Origin: a bacterium
GTDB taxonomy: Bacteria > Sysuimicrobiota > Sysuimicrobiia > Sysuimicrobiales > Segetimicrobiaceae
Length of the DNA stretch: 35,114 bases
Reading direction: 5' to 3'
NCBI GenBank assembly: GCA_035308905.1
Contig: DATGFS010000020.1
Location: 1-35,114, forward strand
In this document: one piece after another, positions 7,829-16,563 of the stretch
Layout of the letters: each line of letters opens with the position of its first letter
Numbering within the stretch: position 1 is the first letter of the stretch
Notes under the pieces: generated by a model
What the model was told of the DNA's origin: nothing
Databases searched by the model: none
What the model saw: only the letters and a program-made list of their open reading frames with translations
Position numbers and translations under genes: made by a program

Positions 7829-8414
7829 CTGGCTGACCCTCATCGCGGCGTCGTTGAGCGGGCCCGAGCCGCGGGCTTACTGGTATCTCAGCCGCGCCGC
7901 CGGCCTGACGGCGTACGGCCTCTTGTGGCTCGCCATCGTCCTCGGCCTGTCGCTCTCCAACCGCCTGGCGCGGGTGTGGCCGGGCGGCCCCACCGCCGCC
8001 GACCTCCACCAATTCGCGAGCCTGCTCGCGCTGGTCTTCGCGACGGTCCACGGGCTCGCGCTTCTCGGGGATCAGTACATCGGCTATACGTTCGCGCAGA
8101 TTCTCGTGCCGTTTGCCGGGACCGCGTATCGGCCGCTGTGGGTCGGGCTGGGGCAGGTCGGATTTTACCTGGCCGCGGTGGTCGCCTTCAGCGTGTACCT
8201 GCGGGACTCGATCGGCTACCGCGCCTGGCGCACGCTGCACTACCTGAGCTTCGCCGTGTACATCCTGGCCACGGTGCACGCGCTCGGCGCCGGTACGGAC
8301 AGCGCGTCTCCCCAGGCGTTCTTCATCTATTGGGCCGGGGCGGTCGTCGTGGGTCTGCTGACCGTCCGGCGCGTCCTCGCCGGCGGGCCGCGGTCCGCCG
8401 GGGCGCATGGGTAA
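7821..8414 (+). CDS. Ferric-reductase-like di-heme transmembrane protein
   Basis: A 197-residue integral membrane protein with five or six hydrophobic helices and almost no soluble part. H63 (DLHQF) and H77 (TVHGL) lie 14 apart on one helix, and H140 (TLHYL) and H153 (TVHAL) 13 apart on another. This is the paired-His pattern that holds two b hemes in the ferric reductase/MsrQ/NOX membrane domain. It lacks the C-terminal FAD and NAD(P)H domains, so electrons must come from or go to another protein. ApbE upstream suggests a covalent-flavin partner. It overlaps apbE (8 bases) and the regulator gene (8 bases), as expected for one operon. Confidence 0.85.
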   Translation: MHNWLTLIAASLSGPEPRAYWYLSRAAGLTAYGLLWLAIVLGLSLSNRLARVWPGGPTAADLHQFASLLALVFATVHGLALLGDQYIGYTFAQILVPFAGTAYRPLWVGLGQVGFYLAAVVAFSVYLRDSIGYRAWRTLHYLSFAVYILATVHALGAGTDSASPQAFFIYWAGAVVVGLLTVRRVLAGGPRSAGAHG

Positions 8415-9138
8415 CGGCGGTGGTACCCGGACAAAGGTGCTCGTCATCGAAGACGACGAGGGCATTGCGGAACCGCTGATCTTCGGCCTGCGCGATGAGG
8501 GCTTCGAGGTGCATCACGCGTCGGGCGGCCGCGCGGGCCTCCAGCTGGCGCGCGAGACGCACCCCGACGTGGTGCTGCTCGACGTGATGCTGCCGGACGT
8601 CGACGGGTTCACCGTGTGCCGGACGCTGCGCAAGGAATCCTCGGTGCCGATTTTGATGCTGACGGCGCGCGGTCAGGAACTGGAGAAGGTGATGGGGCTC
8701 GAAGTCGGGGCGGACGACTACGTGGTGAAGCCGTTCAGTTTTCGCGAGCTCGTGTCGCGCCTCCGCGCGATTCTGCGGCGCCGTGCGCTGGACCGCGGCG
8801 AGGCTCCGCCGGCGGACCGCCTCAGCGCCGGACCGATCGTCCTCGAGCGCACGGCCCGCCGCGTGTGGCGGAGCGGCCGCCCGGTCGAGCTGCGGCCGCG
8901 CGAGTTCGACCTCCTGCGGATCCTTGTCGAGCACGCCGGTCGGGCGTTGACGCGCGAGGAACTGCTGACGCAGGTGTGGGGCGCCGAATGGGTGGGCGAC
9001 CCGCGAACGCTGGACGTCCATATCCACTGGCTGCGGGAGAAACTGGACGACCCGGCGGAGCCCACGCTGATCGAGACGGTGCGCGGTCACGGGTACCGGC
9101 TCGTGGACCGGCCTCCGCCCGCCCCCGATGGCCCGTAG
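8407..9138 (+). CDS. OmpR/PhoB-family response regulator
   Basis: A 243-residue DNA-binding response regulator. The receiver domain (about 9-122) carries the acidic pair D16/D17, phospho-acceptor D59 (LLDVML), T86 and K108 (VKPF). The winged-helix domain (about 140-235) has RPREFDLLRILVEHAG, a recognition-helix region TLDVHIHWLREKL and the wing signature TVRGHGYRL. Phosphorylation by the kinase encoded next would alter promoter binding, most likely including the TTAAC repeats ahead of this operon (inference). The gene overlaps its neighbours by 8 and 11 bases, so regulator, kinase and the membrane redox genes are co-expressed. Confidence 0.95.
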   Translation: MGNGGGTRTKVLVIEDDEGIAEPLIFGLRDEGFEVHHASGGRAGLQLARETHPDVVLLDVMLPDVDGFTVCRTLRKESSVPILMLTARGQELEKVMGLEVGADDYVVKPFSFRELVSRLRAILRRRALDRGEAPPADRLSAGPIVLERTARRVWRSGRPVELRPREFDLLRILVEHAGRALTREELLTQVWGAEWVGDPRTLDVHIHWLREKLDDPAEPTLIETVRGHGYRLVDRPPPAPDGP

Positions 9139-10585
9139 CCTCCGCGCCCATCTGCTGGTGACGTTCCTGGCCGTCGCCATCCTCGGACTGGGCGGACTCA
9201 CCGTGTGGACCGGCCAGCGGCTGCAGGCGATCCGTCTCGAGCAGGCCAAGCAGAATCTCGCGCTGCAGGCGGAGCTCATCGCGGCGGCGGTTCGCGAGCC
9301 GCTGGAGCGCCTGCGCGGCGGCGAGGCCGAAGAGCATCTGACGCTCGCCGCCCTGACGCAGTCGTACGCTCGCAGCATCGGCGGACGCGTGACCGTGATC
9401 TCCCCGGACCTCCGCGTCCTGGCGAGCTCCGATGCGCGTCTCGCCGGCCGCCTGATCGACGCGCCGGAAGTCAACGCGGCGCGGGAAGGCCGCGAGCAAT
9501 TCGCGCTGCGCCACGACGCGGCGGCGGGCGGCGACAGTCTGTTCGTCGCCGCCCGTGTCGGGCGGGAGGGCGGGCCGATCCCGCTCGCGTTCGTGCAGCT
9601 CGCCATTCCCGCCACCGGCATCTACACCGAGATCCGCCGGACCTGGCTCGGCCTGCTCCTGTCCGGGGGCGTGCTGCTGCTCGCGACGGTGGCGGCGAGC
9701 GCGCTGCTGGCACGCCGGATCGCCGCGCCCATCCACAGCCTGACGGAGGTCACGGAGGCGATGGCGGCCGGTGCACTGGTGCAGCCGGTGACGCCCGCCG
9801 GTCCGGAAGAGGTGGAGCGGCTTGGGCGAGCCTTCAATCGGATGGCCGAGCGCGTGCGGGACACCCTCGCCCATCAAGAAGCGTTCGTCGCGCATGCCGC
9901 GCACGAGCTTCGATCGCCGCTTACCAATCTGCGGCTGCGCCTGGAACTGCTGCAGGCGCCGCAGCATCCGCACGACGAGATGACGCGGCGCTACCTCGCG
10001 GAGATGACCCAGCAGGTCGCCTCCATGCAGCGACTCGTCGACCATCTTCTGGCGCTGTCCGCGCTCGACGAGGACCATCAGGCGTCCCGGACCCCGTTGG
10101 ATCTGTCGCCGCTCCTGTATGAACTGGCCGACGAGATGGGCCCGCTGGCGAGAGCCGCGGGGCTGGATCTCGCCGTCGACGTCCCCGCGCACCTGCCGCT
10201 CGTGAGCGCGAACGCCGACCAGATGCGGATCGTCGTCCGGAACCTCCTCGACAACGCCGTCAAATACACGCCGGCGCCGGGCCGAGTGACGCTCGCCGCG
10301 GCACGGGACCGCGGCACGGTCGTGCTGCGCGTGACGGACACGGGTGTCGGGATCCCGCCGGACCAGCTGCCGTTGGTGTTCGACCGCTTCTACCGCGTAG
10401 AAGGCGGCGGCGCCCGGCGGGTCGGCGGTTCCGGGCTGGGCCTCGCGCTCGTGCAGGGGATCGTCAAAGCGCACGGCGGCGAGATCCGGCTCGACAGCGA
10501 ACCTGGGCGCGGCACAACAAGTACCGTGCGCCTGCCCGCGGCGGCGCCGAACGCGGAATCGAGCAACCGGAGAGGTCTCACTTAA
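9128..10585 (+). CDS. Sensor histidine kinase
   Basis: A 485-residue membrane kinase. Layout: TM1 about residues 8-27, an extracytoplasmic sensor region about 28-172, TM2 about 173-195, a HAMP linker about 195-248, a dimerisation domain with the phospho-accepting H259 (HELRSPLTNLRL), and an ATPase domain with the N box from N372 (NLLDNAVKYTP), DTGVGIP at about 404 and GGSGLGLALVQGI near 435. The sensor segment contains RVTVISPDLRVLASSDARL, like a PAS/CACHE-type fold. All catalytic residues are present. It pairs with the OmpR-type regulator it overlaps by 11 bases. The signal is unknown; envelope redox or metal stress is suggested by the operon. Confidence 0.94.
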   Translation: MARSLRAHLLVTFLAVAILGLGGLTVWTGQRLQAIRLEQAKQNLALQAELIAAAVREPLERLRGGEAEEHLTLAALTQSYARSIGGRVTVISPDLRVLASSDARLAGRLIDAPEVNAAREGREQFALRHDAAAGGDSLFVAARVGREGGPIPLAFVQLAIPATGIYTEIRRTWLGLLLSGGVLLLATVAASALLARRIAAPIHSLTEVTEAMAAGALVQPVTPAGPEEVERLGRAFNRMAERVRDTLAHQEAFVAHAAHELRSPLTNLRLRLELLQAPQHPHDEMTRRYLAEMTQQVASMQRLVDHLLALSALDEDHQASRTPLDLSPLLYELADEMGPLARAAGLDLAVDVPAHLPLVSANADQMRIVVRNLLDNAVKYTPAPGRVTLAAARDRGTVVLRVTDTGVGIPPDQLPLVFDRFYRVEGGGARRVGGSGLGLALVQGIVKAHGGEIRLDSEPGRGTTSTVRLPAAAPNAESSNRRGLT

Positions 10586-10601
10586 AAAGGGGGGCGCTTC
10601 C

Positions 10602-11159
10602 TTGGCGGTACGCTTGAACTGGCCGGTTGAACTGCATCCGATGCTGGTGCACTTTTCGATCGCGCTGCTGTGCTTCGCCTTCTTCCTGGACGTCGTGGCG
10701 TGGCTGCGCGGCTCGCCATCCGCGCGCACGGCGGCCCTCTATTCGCTGATCGCGGGTGCCGTCGCGACGGCGGTGTCCCTCCTCAGCGGGCTGATCACCC
10801 CGGAAGCCCGCGAGCACGAGGGGCGGGGCGCCCTCGAGGGACTCGCCCAGCAGGGGTTCAGCCTGCAGCGATTCTTCAGCGGGCGCGTTGTCGAAGTCCA
10901 CAAGCACTGGGCCTACGTTCTGCTCGCACTCGTGGTCGTCTGGCTCGTCGTGCGCCTCGCGGCCGAAGGACGGGCGGTGCGCTGGCATCGCCTCGCCACG
11001 GGCGTCGGGGTGCTCGCCCTCATCGCGCTGGTGGCGACGGGCTATTACGGCGGCGACCTGGTCTATGGGCGGCCGGGCCGCGAGCGCGAGCGGGGCGATC
11101 GTGCGCCGATCGTGCGGACCGTCCAGGACGCCCGCGCGCCGCTGCCCGCCGGGCGGTAG
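10602..11159 (+). CDS. DUF2231 membrane protein
   Basis: A 185-residue protein with four predicted membrane helices and the DUF2231 hallmark HPMLVHFSIALL near the N-terminus (about residues 12-23). A second conserved part is EVHKHWAYVLLAL, with a further His on the helix (HRLAT), and the end of the last helix reads GYYGGDLVYG. Conserved histidines in the membrane suggest heme or metal binding, but no function is established for the family. Translation starts at TTG (10602) after AGGGGGGC at good spacing. It lies 16 bases after the kinase and probably ends the operon. It converges on the IclR gene with only 28 bases between stops and no obvious terminator. Confidence 0.85.
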   Translation: MAVRLNWPVELHPMLVHFSIALLCFAFFLDVVAWLRGSPSARTAALYSLIAGAVATAVSLLSGLITPEAREHEGRGALEGLAQQGFSLQRFFSGRVVEVHKHWAYVLLALVVVWLVVRLAAEGRAVRWHRLATGVGVLALIALVATGYYGGDLVYGRPGRERERGDRAPIVRTVQDARAPLPAGR

Positions 11160-11187
11160 GCACCGACGCTTACCAGAGGGACCACCA

Positions 11188-11961
11188 TCATCTTCGGTAG
11201 CCTAGTGAGGCAGAGAGTCTGGCGGCTGAATCTGTGGCGAGGGCAGCGAGCTCCTTCTCGCGGCCGCGGTTGCGATTGTCAGGCCATGTAATAATCAGAT
11301 CGCCGATCACCCTAACCGGATTGTAGACAGGCGCAGAGGCACCCACGGCGCCAGGGAACCGTTCGCCGTGGCTCAAGACGTAGCCACGGCGACGTGCCTG
11401 TTTGAGCTGCTGGCGCAGCTGCGCCTTAGAAATCGGTTTGAGGCCGGGGACGCGGTCCGGCAGGGCGGCCAACACAGCGTTCTGTTCCGCTTCTGGTAAG
11501 AACGCGAGGATGCCCTTACCGCTCGACCCCAAGTGGAGATCACTCCATTCGCGAAGCGAGCGCCAAATGTAGCGGACGGTCTGGGTAGATTCCACCGCGT
11601 CGACCGCAAAGAACTGACGGCGCCCCGGATCATACAGCGTCAGCATCACGGTCTCGCCGGCGACGCGCGCCGTTTCCTCCAATACCGCGCGCGCGCGCCG
11701 AGTTACATCCAGGCCATCGAGGAGGAGGGACGCGATGCGGACAAGCGACGGACCGGAGACGAAACGGCCGGGACGTTCAGCCGCGGTGAGCAAGCCGTAC
11801 CCGTGCATCTCGTGCAAGATCCGGTGCACGGCACTTCTCGGCAGATGAATGGCGGCCGTCAGGTCGCGTACCCCCCATTCGCCTTTTTCAGCGAACGCCT
11901 CGACGACCCGAAGCCAGCGCTCCATCGGTTTGAGCTTGGCTCTGCAGCGTCCGGCGGTCAT
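11188..11961 (-). CDS. IclR-family transcriptional regulator
   Basis: A 257-residue regulator with an N-terminal winged helix (about residues 13-75; LTAAIHLPRSAVHRILHEM is the recognition region) and a C-terminal IclR effector domain (about 80-255), which binds a small-molecule ligand; the LGSSGKGILAFLPE segment and GRRGYVLSHGE-like region are typical. It is divergent from the E1-like/Liv/HyuAB genes, the usual position for a local pathway regulator. The ATG at 11961 follows GGGGGAA on its strand; M13 is an alternative. On the minus strand TTCAAC (12052-12057) and TAGAAA (12029-12034), 17 bases apart, could be its promoter, overlapping that of the target operon. Confidence 0.92.
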   Translation of the reverse strand: MTAGRCRAKLKPMERWLRVVEAFAEKGEWGVRDLTAAIHLPRSAVHRILHEMHGYGLLTAAERPGRFVSGPSLVRIASLLLDGLDVTRRARAVLEETARVAGETVMLTLYDPGRRQFFAVDAVESTQTVRYIWRSLREWSDLHLGSSGKGILAFLPEAEQNAVLAALPDRVPGLKPISKAQLRQQLKQARRRGYVLSHGERFPGAVGASAPVYNPVRVIGDLIITWPDNRNRGREKELAALATDSAARLSASLGYRR

Positions 11962-12008
11962 CGGGCGCGTTCCCCCACGCGTTGCCGGAGGGCGGGGCAG
12001 CGGGGCCC

Positions 12009-12055
12009 TTGACAGCGCGGCGTCGCGTTTTCTAAACTGTCGGCAATTCGAGTTG
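12009..12055 (+). promoter_or_regulatory. Promoter of the catabolic operon with a possible IclR operator
   Basis: TTGACA (12009-12014) and TAAACT (12033-12038), 18 bases apart, form a strong promoter about 57 bases before the GTG at 12095. The near-palindrome CAATTCGAGTTG (12044-12055; 10 of 12 positions symmetric) overlaps the predicted start of transcription and the -35 of the possible divergent IclR promoter. This is a sensible place for an operator read by the IclR protein, but binding is inferred. Confidence 0.55.
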
Positions 12056-12094
12056 AACGAGACATCTGTCCCATTTTACTCTAGCGGAGGACAA

Positions 12095-14526
12095 GTGGCC
12101 AGAGTGACCTACCGGAGGGCGCTCGTCGGCACCGGGACAGATGCCGTCTGCTTCCACGGACGGAGTGTCCGCTCCTGACGCCGGAAACGGCGCTCGAGGC
12201 GGGTGCTCGCCCGCTTGACGATCGGCCGCCCCATGGCCTGGCGCGACTGGACACGCTGGACAGCATCCAGCGTCGGGTCCTGTGGTTAAGCGCGCTGATC
12301 GTCCACCACGCCAACAATATCAGGCCCAACGCCAGCGGCATCAAGGTTGGCGGGCACCAGGCGTCGAGTGCGTCGGTGGTTTCGATCATGACCGCGCTCT
12401 TCTTCGACTTCATGCGGGGAGGAGATCGGGTTGCGGTCAAGCCGCACGCCGCTCCGGTATTGCATGCCATCCACTACCTGCTCGGAAGCCTAGATAGGCG
12501 ATACCTGACGACGCTGCGGGCGTATCATGGGCTTCAAGCCTATCCGAGCCGGACAAAGGATCCGTATCCAGTGGATTTTTCGACCGGCTCCGTCGGTCTT
12601 GGTGCGGTGGCGCCCAATTTCGCCGCGTTAGTTGACCGCTACGTCCAGGCGCGATTCGGAACGACGGACCATCCCGCGCACCGCTTTATCGCGGTCATCG
12701 GGGATGCCGAGCTGGATGAGGGCTCGGTGTGGGAAGCGGTGGCGGAGCCGGCGCTCGCTCATCTCAACAATATTCTGTGGATCGTGGATTTGAACCGCCA
12801 GTCATTGGATCGCGTAGTCCCCGGTATCCGGGTTCGCCAATTGGAAGAGATGTTCCGGGCCAACGGTTGGGGCGTGTTCGAGGCGAAATACGGCCGCCGC
12901 CTGCAGGCCGTGTTCTCCGAGCCCGGGGGAGAATCTCTCAAGCGGCGAATCGATGAGATGCCCAACGAAGAATACCAGCTCCTCCTTCGCTCGGACGCGA
13001 AAACGATCCACCAAGCGCTCGGGGAAACGTGCCTCGTCGACCGATCCGACGAGGAGGTCAGGGGCCTGTTGGCCGACCTTGGCGGGCACGATCTCGACGT
13101 GCTCCGCGGCGTTCTCGCGGAAGCCGACGCGAATCCCATGCCTTCCGTGATCTTTGCCTACACCATCAAAGGCTGGGAACTTCCGATCGCGGGCGACCCA
13201 TTGAATCACTCGGCGTTGTTGTCTGCGGAGCAGATGGAGGACCTGAGGGTCCGCCTTGGGATCTCGCCGGATGACGTGTGGGCCGGGTTCCCAGAAATGA
13301 GCGCAGAGGCGGCACTGTGCGCGGATCGCGGGCGCCTCTTTGCACGCCCTTCCCCTCGGCCACGGCAGAGCATCGAGCTCCCGTCCGATCTCGGCCGTGA
13401 CTACGGGGCCGTCAACTCTACGCAGCGCGCGTTCGGACAAATTCTTACAACGCTCCGCCGGATCGCGCCTGAGGCAGGCCGGCGTGTGGTTACGCTCAGC
13501 CCAGACGTTGCCACGTCCACGAATCTGGGAGGATGGATCAACCAGGTGGGGGTATGGAGCCCCCGGGAAGAGCGCGATCCGTTTACCGCGCTGGGCCCTC
13601 GACTCATCAAGTGGGAACGTACGCCGGATGGGCAGCACTTGGAGCTCGGTATTTCCGAAACCAACCTGCTGATGGCCCTGGGGCAGTTGGGATTGTCCGC
13701 GGAGGCGAACGGGCAGCCGCTCTTCCCGATCGGCACCTTGTACGATCCATTTGTTGCCCGGGCGCTCGATGCGTTTGTCTATGCACTGTACTCCGGCGGC
13801 AGGTTCATCCTCGTGGGCACACCGTCGGGCATCACCCTCTCCACCGAGGGGGGCGCGCACCAATCGGTCATTACACCGGCGATCGGGCTCTCGCTGCCGG
13901 GGGTCGTGTACTATGAGCCGTGCTTCACGCTCGAGCTGGAGTGGATTCTCCTGGAGGCGTTGCGTGCCTTACACCGGGAGGACGATCCGAAGTCCGCGTA
14001 CCTGAGGCTGAGCACGGCCCCGATCGACCAGCGGCTGCTCGCCGTCCGTGACCGGGACGATCTCCGAGCCAAGGTCCTTTCGGGCGCCTATCGGCTGATT
14101 GACAGGACGGCCGAACCCGGGTGCGTGCCGGGCCGGAACCTGGTGGAAATCTGGGCGACAGGCGTCATGGTCCCGGAGGCCGTGCGGGCTTCGGTCGAGC
14201 TTCTCCAAGACGGGTACTACGCGAACGTCGTGAACTGCGTCAGCCCTGACCTCGTGTACCATGCCTGGCAGGGCGGCGTCGTTCGGAGCCTTGAAACGAT
14301 TCGCCCTGAGCCGCTCGAGGCGGTCGTAGATGCCCCGATCGTCACGGTCCTGGACGGCCATCCCTCTGCCTTGGCGTGGGTAGGGAGCATGACGGGCCAG
14401 AGGACGTATCCGCTCGGTGTGACGCGTTTTGGAGAGTCGGGATCGCCGTCGGAGCTCTACCAAGCGTGTCGGATCGACTGGGAGTCCATCTACGCTGCGT
14501 GTTGTGTTGCGCTCCATGCGCCGTGA
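12095..14526 (+). CDS. AceE/transketolase-like TPP-dependent enzyme with an apparent 5' frameshift
   Basis: This large thiamine-diphosphate enzyme is related to the homodimeric pyruvate dehydrogenase E1 (AceE) and transketolase. Conserved parts are GIKVGGHQASSAS, VDFSTGSVGLGAVAPNF, the TPP/Mg motif GDAELDEGS with NRQSLD, FAYTIKGW, and the pyrimidine domain with GISETNLLMALGQLG and GGAHQSVITPAI. Frame 1 is open from 12085, and homology-like sequence (LDSIQRRVLWLSALIVHHAN) extends upstream of the first in-frame GTG at 12376, but no ATG/GTG/TTG precedes it in that frame. The plausible start is GTG 12095 behind GGAGG in frame 2, which hits TGA at 12176; one missing base near 12175 would join both parts. 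A CTG start at 12175 is the alternative. No E2 or E3 gene is present. Confidence 0.8.
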
Positions 14527-14566
14527 TCGAATTCTTGTCGGCATGAGGTAACGGGGGGGGGAGTCC

Positions 14567-14671
14567 GTGGCAGCTGCCAGCGCGATTGTGATCAGGTCCG
14601 ATACTCCGGCCGGCGTCACGAGGTTCCTCTCCGGCTGCGCGCCGCGAACGGGTGACCCGGCGTGCATCTGA
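14567..14671 (+). CDS. Possible 34-residue leader ORF before livH
   Basis: A GTG at 14567, preceded by a long G-run with GGGGGGAG, opens a 34-codon frame (begins VAAASAIVIRSD) whose stop (14669-14671) lies 10 bases inside livH. The livH GTG has only a weak ribosome site, so translation of this short frame could couple to livH. Equally, it may be chance. No homology is recognised. Confidence 0.25.
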   Translation: MAAASAIVIRSDTPAGVTRFLSGCAPRTGDPACI

Positions 14672-15537
14672 TTCTCAACTCGTTCGGTTTTGGTTTGGTG
14701 ACCGCGTCAGTCCTTGCGTTGGCCGCCGTCGGCGTGACGTTGCAGTTTGGAGTCACCAACTATGTCAACTTCGCGTATGGCGAGTTCCTCACCGTCGGAG
14801 CATACCTAACCTGGATGCTCAACGTTCAGCTCCATGTCAATTTCTGGCTCGCGGCGGCCGGGGGCGCGATCGTGACAGGCCTCGGCGCCGTCGCCATCAG
14901 CGAGTTCGTCCTCAAGCCGTTTGTGCGACGCGGCGCGAGACTACTGTTCTTGCTCATCGTGACCCTCGGCCTGTCGTTGATACTTGCCAATGTGTTTCAG
15001 ATACTCTGGGGCACCGACTTCCGAAAGTTCGCCATCGCCAATCAACAAGTCTTCTCCGCCGGCCCTCTCATTTTCACGCCGAACCAGATCATCATCATGG
15101 CGATTGGTATTGGAGCCATGCTCGCGATTCACTGGCTTCTCAAGCACACCAAACTGGGTAAGGCAATGCGTGCGATGTCTGACAATCTGAGCTTGGCCCG
15201 CGTAAGCGGCGTCGACACGGATCGCGTCACACGGTGGACGTGGTTCATCAGCGGGTGTTTGGCGGGCCTGGCGGGAGTGATGCTGGCGCTGAGCGCGGAG
15301 GGATTCCAGCCTTCATTTGGCGAGCAATTTCTGTTCGTCATCTTCGCGTCTGTGGTTCTCGGGGGCGTCGGCCAACCGTACGGTGCGATGCTGGGGGCTT
15401 TGATCATCGGCGTCGTGACGGAGATGTCGGCGGCGGTACTCAGCTCGGCCCTGAAGGGCGATGTGGCCTTCCTTGTGCTGATCGTGATGATCTTGATCCG
15501 GCCGCAGGGACTCATTCCCTCTCAGGGAAAGGCGTAG
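14662..15537 (+). CDS. livH: Liv-type ABC transporter permease (LivH family)
   Basis: A 291-residue inner-membrane permease with about eight helices, one of two membrane subunits of a branched-chain amino acid/amide-type importer. Family features are the N-terminal LAAVGVTLQFGVTNYVNFAY segment (conserved Asn-Phe-Ala in the first re-entrant part), KLGKAMRAMSDN in the cytoplasmic coupling loop, and the C-terminal VLGGVGQPYGAMLGALIIGV with IRPQGLIP at the end. Translation begins at GTG 14662. Only 3 bases separate it from livM. The substrate need not be an amino acid: amides, urea, aromatic acids and hydantoin-like compounds are carried by relatives. Lower GC than flanking genes, as for the whole island. 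Confidence 0.93.
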   Translation: MHLILNSFGFGLVTASVLALAAVGVTLQFGVTNYVNFAYGEFLTVGAYLTWMLNVQLHVNFWLAAAGGAIVTGLGAVAISEFVLKPFVRRGARLLFLLIVTLGLSLILANVFQILWGTDFRKFAIANQQVFSAGPLIFTPNQIIIMAIGIGAMLAIHWLLKHTKLGKAMRAMSDNLSLARVSGVDTDRVTRWTWFISGCLAGLAGVMLALSAEGFQPSFGEQFLFVIFASVVLGGVGQPYGAMLGALIIGVVTEMSAAVLSSALKGDVAFLVLIVMILIRPQGLIPSQGKA

Positions 15538-15540
15538 GCG

Positions 15541-16563
15541 ATGAACGATATCGTCTATTACATGGCGACATTGGCCGTGCTGTTCTGCATCTACAATATC
15601 TTGACGTTGGGCCTCAATATTCAGTTTGGGTACACGGGCATTCTGGACTTCGCCTACATCACATTTCTGGCGGCCGGTGCCTACTTCGCCGGAGTCAGTG
15701 CGCTGCCGCGGGCGGGCGGAACAGATCAAGAGTACATCTTGGGATTGAGTTGGCCCTTCCCGCTTACGCTCGCGCTCGGTGCGGTGGTCGCGGGTCTTTT
15801 GGGGGTCGCGGTTGGTGGAACGATCCTGTCGCGCTGGAATCTACGCAGCGATTACCTTGGCATCGTTACGGTGGCGTTCGGTACGATCTGCTACGACCTG
15901 GTCGGCAACCTGACGCCCCTGTTCAATGGATGGTTCGGACTGCGGGGAATTCCGCAGCCGCTGAACCGCTTACTGAATCTCAATCCGAATACATACACCT
16001 TGTTCTTCCTGGGTGTCTGCGTCGTGATCATGCTGGTGCTGTGGCTCGTCGCGAACCGCATCTATCACTCGCCCTTGGGCCGCACGATGCGGGCGATCAG
16101 AGAAGATGTCGACGTTGCGGCGACGTTTGGCAAGGACACGGTGAAGGTGCGAATGCTTGCCATGTGCATCGGCTGTGTGTACGCGGGCATCGCCGGAGGT
16201 TTGTTGATCGAGTTTATTGGCGGAATTGCCCCTGACTCGTGGACCACCGCGGAGACATTCATCGTCTGGGCCGCGATGATTATCGGCGGGCAGGGGAACA
16301 ATCTCGGCGCGGCGGTCGGTACGCTGCTCGTCACCGTGGTCTTCATCGAGGGTACGCGCTTTCTCCCCCCGGTGCCGGGGCACCCGTTGCTGATCGCTGC
16401 GGCCCGCAACATCGCGATCGGAGTCCTGTTAATCGTCACGCTGCGATTCCACCCCCAAGGGCTGGTTCCGGAACGCAGGGCGCGTGCCCCACGGGGTTGG
16501 CAGGCGCCGGGCGCCCCAATGCCGGCGTCATCGCTGAGCAACAACCCCGGGGTGGGGCGATGA
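15541..16563 (+). CDS. livM: Liv-type ABC transporter permease (LivM family)
   Basis: The second membrane subunit, 340 residues, with about nine helices. It carries the LivM-type start region NILTLGLNIQFGYTGILDFA, the RSDYLGIVTVAFGTI segment, the coupling loop PLGRTMRAIREDVDVAATFG and the ending RFHPQGLVPERRA. A Pro/Ala-rich tail follows. It ends in an ATGA overlap with livG, so permease and ATPase are translationally coupled. It would form a heterodimer with LivH. Confidence in the family is high; the substrate is unknown. Confidence 0.93.
   Translation: MNDIVYYMATLAVLFCIYNILTLGLNIQFGYTGILDFAYITFLAAGAYFAGVSALPRAGGTDQEYILGLSWPFPLTLALGAVVAGLLGVAVGGTILSRWNLRSDYLGIVTVAFGTICYDLVGNLTPLFNGWFGLRGIPQPLNRLLNLNPNTYTLFFLGVCVVIMLVLWLVANRIYHSPLGRTMRAIREDVDVAATFGKDTVKVRMLAMCIGCVYAGIAGGLLIEFIGGIAPDSWTTAETFIVWAAMIIGGQGNNLGAAVGTLLVTVVFIEGTRFLPPVPGHPLLIAAARNIAIGVLLIVTLRFHPQGLVPERRARAPRGWQAPGAPMPASSLSNNPGVGR

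Noticed and set aside
8822-10729. 635-codon minus-strand frame
   Set aside because: Antisense shadow of the histidine kinase and regulator genes, whose motifs are complete on the plus strand.
12376-12378. GTG at 12376 as the true start of the E1-like enzyme
   Set aside because: Conserved sequence continues upstream in the same frame and it has no ribosome site; a frameshifted start at 12095 or CTG start at 12175 fits better.
12095-14526. A complete pyruvate dehydrogenase complex
   Set aside because: Only an E1-like protein is present; no lipoyl E2 or dihydrolipoyl dehydrogenase gene is nearby, so a stand-alone TPP enzyme is more likely.
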